From positions 1-16,619 of the forward strand of contig JBFXEO010000038.1 of assembly GCA_050180015.1 (NCBI GenBank): DNA of 16,619 nucleotides. Reading direction: 5' to 3'. The stretch comes from JBFXEO01 sp050180015 (lineage in GTDB: Bacteria > Bacteroidota > Bacteroidia > Bacteroidales > Tenuifilaceae). How positions within the stretch are numbered: the stretch's first letter is position 1; every line of letters starts with the position of its first letter. A program made the translations under genes and the position numbers. Under the pieces are notes generated by a model. It searched no databases. It saw nothing but the letters and a program-made list of their open reading frames with translations, and was not told the DNA's origin. This document shows, piece by piece, positions 8,374 to 14,442 of this stretch.

Positions 8374-9479
8374 TTTTGCCCGTTACTTTAGTAGTATTTG
8401 CCCTGTATGTTACCCTTATCATTTCGCTGGTGATCGGGATTTGTATAACTATTTATCAGGTTAAAGGAAACATTTCCGAGGATATAACTGGCGTTTCCGT
8501 TGTTGTTGCGTTTCGTAACGAGGCCGAAAATTTACCCCGGCTGTTAAATGCCCTGCAATCCCAAGCTTTGCCTGTTGATAGGTGGGAGGTAATTTTTGTT
8601 GATGATGGCTCTGTGGATGGAGGTGATTCTATTGTTAATTCCTTTGACGGCAAATTTAATTTTAGGGTGATTAGGCAGAATGCTGATGTTGCTGGAAAGA
8701 AACATGCAATAATAAATGGGGTAAACAATACAAAATTCAACATGGTTGTTATAACCGATGCCGATTGTATCCCTTCTGAAACTTGGCTTCAGTCCATCGT
8801 TCAAATGGCTGGCGACTATACTCTGGTTCAGGGAGCCGTTGTTGTGGAAAGCCAGAAATCCGTTGTGGCAATGTTCGATGCGCTGGATTATGCCTCACTC
8901 ATGGCTGTTTCTGCGGGGTCATTGGGATTGGGGCATCCTGTTATTGCCGCTTCGGCAAACCTCTCCTTCCGAAAGCATTTGGTGAATGTTGATAGTAAAA
9001 CACTCAGAGCAGATATTGCCTCGGGCGACGATATGTTCTTGCTCCATGCCGTAAAACAAAATCGGGATAGTAGATTGACGTTTAATTTTTCCCGGCATGG
9101 CATTGTTAGAACCCGTTTCGATGGCGGCTTTAGCCAAATGATACAGCGCCGTAAGCGCTGGGCATCAAAGTCTTCATCCTACCGCGATTTTGATACAATT
9201 CTGGTTGGGTTCATTGTGTTGGTATTTAATCTTTGGCTGATTGTGCTGCTTTTGATGTACCTGCTTGGCAAAGTCCCTCTTGTGTACCCTGCTGCTGGCT
9301 GGCTACTTAAATCAACGGTGGATTTCCCGTTGCTTTTTATCTACCTAAAACATACCGATCAGCTTAAGTTGATGCCTGTTTTTATACCTTTACAGGTCAT
9401 TTACCCAATCTATATAAGTTACTCGGCGTTGGCCGGATTACTTGGAGGTCAGCATTGGAAAGGAAGAAAGATCAACTAG
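8370..9479 (+). CDS. Membrane-bound family 2 glycosyltransferase
   Basis: This 369-residue protein has one N-terminal membrane helix (about residues 5-28), a cytoplasmic GT-A domain and two to three C-terminal hydrophobic segments (about 276-355). GT2 motifs are in order: VVVAFRNEAENL, VDDGS (Asp78-Asp79), the DxD site DAD (Asp130, Asp132), GDD (Asp220-Asp221) and QRRKRW (259-264). The layout resembles processive and lipid-linked GT2 enzymes, which use a nucleotide sugar and deliver to a lipid or polysaccharide at the membrane. The acceptor is unknown. It starts inside the aminotransferase stop codon. Its own 3' end overlaps the ABC permease start by 25 bases, so the three genes form a tight unit even though their functions are not obviously linked. 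Confidence 0.88.
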   Translation: MILPVTLVVFALYVTLIISLVIGICITIYQVKGNISEDITGVSVVVAFRNEAENLPRLLNALQSQALPVDRWEVIFVDDGSVDGGDSIVNSFDGKFNFRVIRQNADVAGKKHAIINGVNNTKFNMVVITDADCIPSETWLQSIVQMAGDYTLVQGAVVVESQKSVVAMFDALDYASLMAVSAGSLGLGHPVIAASANLSFRKHLVNVDSKTLRADIASGDDMFLLHAVKQNRDSRLTFNFSRHGIVRTRFDGGFSQMIQRRKRWASKSSSYRDFDTILVGFIVLVFNLWLIVLLLMYLLGKVPLVYPAAGWLLKSTVDFPLLFIYLKHTDQLKLMPVFIPLQVIYPIYISYSALAGLLGGQHWKGRKIN

Positions 9480-10699
9480 AAGAGATTGCCCGGAGTGGTT
9501 CACCTTGGCAAATTGCCATGCGTAAGTTACTTTCCGATTGGGTTGCTATTATTTCACTTTCATTTATCGGGTTGGTGGTAATTATTGCCGTACTAGGCTA
9601 CCTAATATCGCCCGATTCCACTCCTTTTGCCAATAATCAGCACTTGGAGCTGACAACCCGTAAGCCTGGATTTAAGGTTGAGATGGTTCGGTTGCGAAAG
9701 CAGGAGGAAAAAACAAACCGTAGCTGGTTGGGGCAAATGTTGTATGGGCAGGAATTGGAGTATCGCGAGGTTCCGATTAATCGCTGGTATTTCGAAGGTG
9801 CTAGCCTTGTGGCTGAAGAGTATAATCCGGTGCCAGAATCATCACCAATAGTTTCAAAATACTCAATGGCGGAGGTGCTGTATCATATCGATTCCAACCA
9901 GAAACCTTACGTTACTGGAGATTCGTTGTACTTCACCTTGTCCACCGGACAGAAAAAGGGAATGTCAATTGTCGGTATGCAGCAGCAAATAGAAAATCAT
10001 AGTATTTCTACCTGTAAGTTTTTACTTGGAACCGATCGTTTTGGTCGCGATTTGCTTAGCCGGTTGATTATTGGAGCACGAGTTTCCTTATCGGTTGGAT
10101 TTATTGCAGTAGGAATTGCACTGATAATTGGAATTGTGCTGGGATCGTTGGCTGGTTTTATTAGAGGATGGATGGATGATGTAATAATGTGGTTTATCAA
10201 CGTGGTTTGGTCTGTTCCCACATTGCTTATGGTTATTGCTCTTACAATGGTTATTGGTAAGGGTTTTTGGCAGATTTTTTTGGCAGTTGGCTTAACCATG
10301 TGGGTGGATATGGCCCGCGTGGTTCGCGGACAGGTACTTTCAATTCGCGAGAAGGAGTATGTTGAGGCTGCCACGGTTTTAGGTTTTAGTAGGTTGAGAA
10401 TTATTTTCAGGCATATTCTTCCCAATATTTTTGGGCCCATAATCATTGTTTCTGCAAGTAATTTTGCCACGGCAATTCTGCTGGAGGCTGGTTTGAGTTT
10501 TTTGGGGATCGGCGTTCAACCTCCAATCCCGTCGTGGGGTACAATGATAAAAGATCATTACGGCTATATAATAATGGATAAGGCCTACCTGGCGTTGCTT
10601 CCCGGAATTGCCATAATGCTGCTTGTACTGGCGTTTAATCTGCTGGGTAACAGCCTCCGCGATGCGCTTGATCCTAAGGCGGTGGAACGGAAATCGTAA
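9455..10699 (+). CDS. DppC/OppC-type ABC transporter permease with periplasmic insertion
   Basis: This 414-residue inner-membrane permease belongs to the peptide/nickel ABC family. After the first membrane helix (about residues 30-53) comes a hydrophilic insertion of about 130 residues with no counterpart in the usual 300-residue DppC. Then come LLGTDRFGRD (190-199), four to five membrane segments, and the EAA loop (EAATVLGFSRLR, 304-315) that docks the ATPase. The start is TTG at 9455, and GGAGG lies 6 bases upstream of it (9445-9449), an unusually good ribosome-binding site for this phylum. No ATPase, second permease or binding-protein gene is next to it, so its partners are encoded elsewhere. 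The transported peptide or other solute is not identifiable. Confidence 0.87.
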   Translation: MERKKDQLEEIARSGSPWQIAMRKLLSDWVAIISLSFIGLVVIIAVLGYLISPDSTPFANNQHLELTTRKPGFKVEMVRLRKQEEKTNRSWLGQMLYGQELEYREVPINRWYFEGASLVAEEYNPVPESSPIVSKYSMAEVLYHIDSNQKPYVTGDSLYFTLSTGQKKGMSIVGMQQQIENHSISTCKFLLGTDRFGRDLLSRLIIGARVSLSVGFIAVGIALIIGIVLGSLAGFIRGWMDDVIMWFINVVWSVPTLLMVIALTMVIGKGFWQIFLAVGLTMWVDMARVVRGQVLSIREKEYVEAATVLGFSRLRIIFRHILPNIFGPIIIVSASNFATAILLEAGLSFLGIGVQPPIPSWGTMIKDHYGYIIMDKAYLALLPGIAIMLLVLAFNLLGNSLRDALDPKAVERKS

Positions 10700-10714
10700 G
10701 TATTGTTGATTAAG

Positions 10715-10741
10715 ATTATCGAAGTTAAGAGAATCGATAAT
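10715..10741. terminator. Weak hairpin between convergent genes
   Basis: ATTATCGA (10715-10722) and TCGATAAT (10734-10741) are an 8-base inverted repeat with an 11-base loop. It lies 15 bases after the permease stop and overlaps the 3' end of the broken PIN gene. The stem is AT-rich and no run of T follows on either strand, so a terminator role is only possible. Confidence 0.25.
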
Positions 10742-11275
10742 TGAGAATGTCGGGATTGGAAGTAAGAATATCTATATCAGTTCCACTATAATCCTTATCA
10801 TTCGTACATAAGACGCATTCATTATCATAACAAGTTGAGAAGATGGCCTTGTCTATACAATCAAGAGGTTCAATTGTAAGAGATTTGTGAATGTCTTGCT
10901 TTGTAAAAGACTTGCCAAGAACAGTGAATGCACTTAAAATGCTGTCGTTAATAATTAAGTAAATGTCAGATAACGATTTACACTATCTCTGTAATGCTTG
11001 TATGAGTAATTGTGTTTCGATAAACTTTCGGTTTGAAGGTATTTGTCATATTCAATGCGGTGTGCACGGTTAATTATTTCGGAGATTACCAAGAAATCAA
11101 CACACAATTCATTTTTTTGTTTTAAGAGTAATGCAAATGCCTTGGAGTAATAACCTTCCCAACGGTAATAACCCGATGGCCAAAATAAATATATCAAAAC
11201 ATTGGCATCGAAAAAGACTTTGCGATCAGGTATTGCGGTTATCTCATTTAATGAATATCGAGTGGCCATAATCAT
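10725..11275 (-). pseudogene. PIN-domain nuclease gene, disrupted by a frameshift
   Basis: The 5' part reads from ATG 11275 (or 11269) to a TAA at 10955-10957, 106 codons. It contains the first PIN acidic residue in VFFDANVLIYLF and the second in LVISEIINR. The missing C-terminal half is in the next frame, from about 10970 to the TAA at 10725-10727. It includes YLIINDSILSAFTVLGK, DCIDKAIFST and VLCTNDKDYS, the remaining acidic cluster of a PIN (VapC-like) ribonuclease. Joining the halves needs a one-base change between 10958 and 10982, consistent with a single-base deletion; together they would give about 180 residues. PIN proteins usually cleave RNA, often as toxins. The start ATG overlaps the TGA of the STAS-like gene (ATGA). 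A sequencing error or recoding could mimic this break. Confidence 0.75.
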
Positions 11276-11608
11276 TCCCCTAAAATGTCTTTAATGCTTT
11301 TTTCCATAGCCCCAGGATCTTTATAGTGTAGCTTTGCTGTGTCTATAACTCTTTTTAAAGAAACCAGCCCGCTTTGCGACATGTCTTTAACACTTAAATT
11401 AGTCTTCCGTGAAATCTTTGTATAACTGACCAATGGCCGTATTTAGAAAAGCAGTGGTTAGCATTTCAACATTTAAGAACGAAAGCACAACTTGCCTGTT
11501 GTCGTTAAACGCTTTTTTTATAAGTTCAAAAACCTTTTGTCCATCGTCAGCCTCTACACAAAATGAGCTGCCAACCACACTGATTATATGAATGTTGGTA
11601 TTATTCAT
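11272..11608 (-). pseudogene. STAS-like (DUF4325) protein gene, disrupted by a frameshift
   Basis: The frame from ATG 11608 gives 69 residues to a TAA at 11399-11401. It includes DGQKVFELIKKAFNDNRQVV, LSFLNVEMLTTAFLNTAIGQ and LYKDFTED, matching the core of STAS-like DUF4325 proteins. In those proteins the chain normally continues. The continuation is visible in another frame: NLSVKDMSQSGLVSLKR, VIDTAKLHYKDPGAMEK and SIKDILGE, ending at TGA 11272-11274, which overlaps the PIN start. One extra base near 11399-11405 would explain the break. The intact protein would be about 110-115 residues. STAS-like proteins are small regulators that bind partner proteins and are often encoded next to GHKL ATPases, as here (4-bp gap to the ATPase remnant). 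Recognition is from memory of the family pattern. Confidence 0.7.
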
Positions 11609-11612
11609 AGCC

Positions 11613-12009
11613 TTAAAATATGTTGTTTGCGTTAAGTTCTGTTTTTAAAATATACGAATTATTATCGTTTGTGCAGAACTGCAAATTTACAATTGTTCCT
11701 GGAGATGCTCCATTAAATAGCCGTATTCCTTCTTTTTGTTCACCAAACTGGAAAAAACCATCATTGCTTACTATTTGCATTTCCCCTTTGTTCATAAATA
11801 TAAATTCTTTTAGCAGCGCGAGGCCTATTCCTCCTGAAATGCCAATTTTTGTTGTGTTCTTGTCTTGTACAGCCCATTGGATAGCCTGCACCGAATTCAA
11901 GTTTGAGCTAAATCGGGAATTTACTTTGTTTGTCTTTAAAGCCAATTCCTACATCAACTATGGTAAATTCAATCTTGTCTTTCCATGGATAGAATTGAAT
12001 GCAGCTCTG
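11613..12009 (-). pseudogene. GHKL ATPase (histidine-kinase-like) remnant, 5'-truncated and frameshifted
   Basis: The 3' frame (11613-11945) encodes TTKIGISGGIGLALLKEFI, the glycine-rich lid/G2 region of GHKL ATPases, then GEMQIVSNDGFFQFGEQKEG and FNGASPGTIVNLQF. Just upstream, in another frame, lies CIQFYPWKDKIEFTIVDVG ending in IGFKDK, the D-x-G-x-G box that should precede it. The frames are separated by a tandem CAAACAAA (TTTGTTTG on the + strand near 11928-11935). Removing one CAAA restores GIGFKDKVNSRF. An in-frame TGA at 12010-12012 and the repeat region beyond it mark where homology ends. The N-terminal part with the N box is absent. Intact relatives are ATP-binding partners of STAS-like proteins. 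No start codon or function is likely now. Confidence 0.75.
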
Positions 12010-12012
12010 TCA

Positions 12013-12036
12013 GGGTTTAAAACCCCGGAAGGGCTT
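12013..12036. repeat. Short palindrome at the boundary of the ATPase remnant
   Basis: GGGTTT, one central A, then AAACCC (about 12013-12025) form a 6-bp inverted repeat, followed by a GC-rich stretch (CCCGGAAGGG). It sits exactly where similarity to the GHKL ATPase stops. It may be a recombination scar or part of a dispersed repeat; no copy elsewhere in the window supports either. Confidence 0.35.
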
Positions 12037-12063
12037 GTATGGGATCGGGAATTCGGGTAAGGA

Positions 12064-12188
12064 TTTCCTGCTGTGAAAAATTTTTTTCCTGCGTAGGAAA
12101 GACTTAATTTCTGCTGTGGAAAGTTAACTTTCCACAGCAGGAGTTTGGAATTTTCTGCTGTGGAAATTATCCCCGGCACAGCAGGAAA
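12064..12188. repeat. Cluster of inverted repeats built on CTGCTGTGGAAA
   Basis: Five copies of one short unit occur in both orientations within 125 bases. Direct copies are at 12064-12078, 12108-12122 and 12152-12166. Inverted copies are at 12126-12140 and 12177-12188. The middle pair forms a perfect 30-bp palindrome (12111-12140) with half-site CTGCTGTGGAAAGTT. The right pair forms a 12-bp stem with one wobble and a loop of about 13. A separate hairpin TTTCCT-GCGT-AGGAAA is at 12085-12100. The layout resembles a REP/BIME-like element or a tandem set of dimer-binding operators. No coding frame fits it. It lies between the ATPase remnant and the lysS terminator. Confidence 0.8.
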
Positions 12189-12230
12189 GTACAATAGGCT
12201 ACTCTTTGCCGGTGCGGGTCATTTATCAAC

Positions 12231-12239
12231 TTATCCACA
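12231..12239 (+). promoter_or_regulatory. Consensus-type DnaA box, single
   Basis: TTATCCACA matches the DnaA-binding consensus TTATNCACA exactly. It is preceded directly by TTATCAAC, a weaker two-mismatch copy. Only one perfect box is present, with no dnaA, dnaN or AT-rich unwinding region nearby. A chance match or a DnaA-titration or regulatory site is more likely than an origin. Confidence 0.3.
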
Positions 12240-12286
12240 TCATAGCCCAAACCCCGGCAGGGATGTGTTGTTAGTTACGGATACCA

Positions 12287-12313
12287 AAAAAGCCAGTTTA
12301 CAACTGGCTTTTT
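12287..12313. terminator. Rho-independent terminator of lysS
   Basis: AAAAAGCCAGTT (12287-12298), a 3-base loop, and AACTGGCTTTTT (12302-12313) form a perfect 12-bp stem with A and T tracts on opposite flanks. Read on the minus strand it comes 20 bases after the lysS stop and ends in a T-run. It is symmetric and could also stop + strand transcription. Confidence 0.85.
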
Positions 12314-12333
12314 ATATTTCGATCAACAATTAA

Positions 12334-14061
12334 CTATTGCTCCACCCAGCGTTTTACATCGTCCATGCTTGGATTCTGTAGTCCAAGTTTGTTTTTCTTG
12401 TTGTATCCACAAATATCGTTGAATAGTTTGCCTGGGGCAACATTAGCCAGCGATGCACCGGTGTTGAATCCCATTTTCTGTAGCACGGGAACCCAATCTG
12501 CAGGAATGCCCTTGTTGGTGTATGCCTCAACCGAGTCTTTTTGTGCCTTTTTCTCGGGGCGCATTTGTGGGAAGAATAGCACATCCTGAATGGAGGGCTG
12601 GTTGGTCATGAACATAGTTAGGCGGTCGATCCCCATTCCCATACCGGAGCAGGTTGGCATACCGTACTCTAGCGCCCGCACAAAGTCCTGATCGATGAAC
12701 ATGGCCTCGTCGTCGCCCTTTTCGCTTAGGCGAAGCTGTTCCTGGAAGCGATCCATCTGGTCGATTGGGTCGTTCAGCTCGCTGTAGGCGTTGCAGAGCT
12801 CTTTTCCGTTAACCATCAACTCGAAGCGTTCGGTTAGTTCAGGATTGCTGCGGTGACGCTTGCAGAGCGGCGACATCTCAATGGGGTAATCCATAATGAA
12901 TGTTGGCTGAATTATATGATGCTCGCACTTTTCACCAAATATTGCATCAATCATTTTTCCTTTGCCCATTGTCTCGTCAACCTCAACGCCTAAATCCTTA
13001 CAGATTTTACGTAATTCCTCTTCTGTTTTTCCTGTAATGTCAACTCCAGTATGCTGCCTAATGGCGTCGGTCATGGTTAAGCGGTGGAACGGGCGCTTAA
13101 AGTCAACCTCCTTATCGCCAATGGTAACCCTGGTGGTTCCATGTAGTGCCAGGGCAACACGCTCAAGCATCTCCTCGGTGAAATCCATCATCCAGAAGTA
13201 ATCCTTGTAAGCCACGTAAATTTCCATTACAGTGAATTCCGGGTTGTGGGTCCGATCCATTCCTTCGTTACGGAAATCTTTGGCAAACTCGTAAACTCCG
13301 TCGAAACCACCTACAATAAGGCGTTTTAGGTATAGCTCATTGGCAATACGTAAATATAGTGGAATATCGAGCGTGTTGTGATGCGTAGTAAATGGACGAG
13401 CTGCGGCACCGCCAGGAATTGGCTGTAGTATTGGTGTTTCAACCTCAAGGTATCCCTTCGAGTTGAAAAACTCACGCATGGTATTTATAATTTTTGTCCG
13501 TTTGATAAATACATCGCGAACACTGGGGTTTACTACCAAATCGACGTAACGTTGGCGGTAGCGTAACTCGGCATCGGTTACGGCATCGAAAACCTGTCCA
13601 TCTTTTTCCTTTACAATGGGCAATGGCCTTATCGATTTTGAAAGCAAAGTAAGTTCCCGTGCATGTACCGATTCTTCGCCCATTTGCGTGCGAAAAACAT
13701 ATCCTTTTATACCAACAATGTCGCCAATGTCGAGTAGGCGTTTAAATACTGTATTGTATAGGGTTTTATCCTCGGTGGGACAAATATCATCGCGTTTTAC
13801 GTAAACCTGAATTTTACCTTTTTCGTCCTGCAATTCAAAAAATGAAGCACTACCCATAATACGGCGCGCCATAATACGACCGGCAATGCAAACATTGGCA
13901 TGTTGCTCGTTCATATTCTCAAAATCGGAAATAATATCGGCAGTAGAGTGGGTAACATGGTACATGGCCGCGGGGTAGGGGTCAATTCCCAGGCTGCGCA
14001 ACTCGTCCAACGATTTACGGCGAACAATCTCCTGTTCGCTAAGTTCTTCTAGTATTGCCAT
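12334..14061 (-). CDS. lysS: Lysyl-tRNA synthetase, class II
   Basis: This 575-residue class II enzyme attaches lysine to tRNA-Lys in the cytosol. The N-terminal OB-fold anticodon-binding domain covers about residues 55-160 (VCIAGRIMARRIMGSASFFE). The catalytic core has motif 2 FRNEGMDRTHNPEFTVME (Arg264) and motif 3 GMGMGIDRLTMFMTNQ (Arg480). A tail of about 70 residues (from about 505, with KGIPADWVPVLQKMGFNTG) follows the catalytic core. Such tails are known in Bacteroidota LysRS and it resembles a helix-hairpin-helix-type extension, so it is not an anomaly. The ATG at 14061 is the first of the frame and leads into the family's usual EQEIVRRKSLDELRSLGIDPYP-like start. The gene is followed by a strong terminator and appears monocistronic. 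Confidence 0.97.
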   Translation of the reverse strand: MAILEELSEQEIVRRKSLDELRSLGIDPYPAAMYHVTHSTADIISDFENMNEQHANVCIAGRIMARRIMGSASFFELQDEKGKIQVYVKRDDICPTEDKTLYNTVFKRLLDIGDIVGIKGYVFRTQMGEESVHARELTLLSKSIRPLPIVKEKDGQVFDAVTDAELRYRQRYVDLVVNPSVRDVFIKRTKIINTMREFFNSKGYLEVETPILQPIPGGAAARPFTTHHNTLDIPLYLRIANELYLKRLIVGGFDGVYEFAKDFRNEGMDRTHNPEFTVMEIYVAYKDYFWMMDFTEEMLERVALALHGTTRVTIGDKEVDFKRPFHRLTMTDAIRQHTGVDITGKTEEELRKICKDLGVEVDETMGKGKMIDAIFGEKCEHHIIQPTFIMDYPIEMSPLCKRHRSNPELTERFELMVNGKELCNAYSELNDPIDQMDRFQEQLRLSEKGDDEAMFIDQDFVRALEYGMPTCSGMGMGIDRLTMFMTNQPSIQDVLFFPQMRPEKKAQKDSVEAYTNKGIPADWVPVLQKMGFNTGASLANVAPGKLFNDICGYNKKNKLGLQNPSMDDVKRWVEQ

Positions 14062-14089
14062 TTGTAATTTCGTTATTTTTTAAAACATG

Positions 14090-14097
14090 CAAAATTA
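14090..14097 (-). promoter_or_regulatory. Possible -7 promoter box of lysS
   Basis: TAATTTTG on the minus strand matches the Bacteroidota -7 consensus TAnnTTTG exactly, 28 bases before the lysS ATG. A TTTG at 14112-14115 is only 14 bases further upstream, too close for the standard -33 element. The box is therefore only tentative. Confidence 0.35.
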
Positions 14098-14190
14098 CAC
14101 GTTATTTTCATCAAATTAAAGCTACAGCGGGAATAACTTAAAACATGTATAATTTAGGGTGCGGCAATGAGGGTATTGATAAAAATGGCC

Positions 14191-14211
14191 ACCCTGACCT
14201 TGTTTCAGGGT
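14191..14211. repeat. Short palindrome ACCCTGA-loop-TCAGGGT
   Basis: This is a 7-bp stem with a 7-base loop (CCTTGTT). Its sequence resembles dispersed intergenic palindromes common in Bacteroidota genomes, of the form CCTGAxCTTGTTTCAGG. Only one clear copy is in this window, so membership in a repeat family is inferred from general knowledge. Confidence 0.45.
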
Positions 14212-14322
14212 AATTATGTTGCCATATCAAACATGAATTCTAATAAATTCAGGATAACATCATCGTCGAGTTTTTGGGAACTATTTCTATGTGCGTCTTT
14301 AGCAAGGTGCGGAGGTTTTATT

Positions 14323-14361
14323 GGGAGGAGCTGGAGGCCCTTGGCCAGGGAAGGGAGGAGC
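14323..14361. repeat. Direct repeat GGGAGGAGC in a G-rich block
   Basis: GGGAGGAGC occurs at 14323-14331 and again at 14353-14361, separated by a stretch containing GGCCCTTGGCCAGGG. The block is strikingly purine- and GC-rich compared with the AT-rich flanks. No function is apparent. Confidence 0.5.
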
Positions 14362-14442
14362 GGGGTTCACTTATACCCCTCTAGTTTTTTTAGATTTTTC
14401 AAATTCATCGGTAAAAAAAGTGTTCCGAGAATTTAAACGTTT

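Larger units (their letters stand above)
14062..14442. other. Intergenic region with small palindromes and a G-rich stretch
   Basis: These 381 bases separate lysS from the sensor gene downstream end. From left to right they hold the lysS upstream region, a hairpin ACCCTGA/TCAGGGT (14191-14211), a weaker AT-rich inverted repeat TGAATT/AATTCA (14234-14251), and a purine-rich block (14320-14365) with the direct repeat GGGAGGAGC. An 89-codon frame on the + strand (14167-14436) has low-complexity, unconvincing composition and no family resemblance. No gene is supported. Confidence 0.7.

Noticed and set aside
9997..10470. 157-codon minus-strand frame inside the permease gene
   Set aside because: It is the mirror of a hydrophobic coding region; the + strand carries the EAA loop and other permease motifs.
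11620..12060. 146-codon + strand open frame
   Set aside because: It is antisense to the ATPase remnant, whose minus-strand frames carry clear GHKL motifs.
12064..12188. CRISPR array
   Set aside because: Copies are in both orientations, spacing is irregular and spacers are not of uniform length.
12190..12290. Replication origin
   Set aside because: Only one perfect DnaA box, no neighbouring dnaA or dnaN, and no AT-rich unwinding repeats.
14167..14436. 89-codon + strand open frame between lysS and the sensor gene
   Set aside because: It runs through palindromes and the G-rich block, its protein is low-complexity and resembles no family, and no expression signal supports it.
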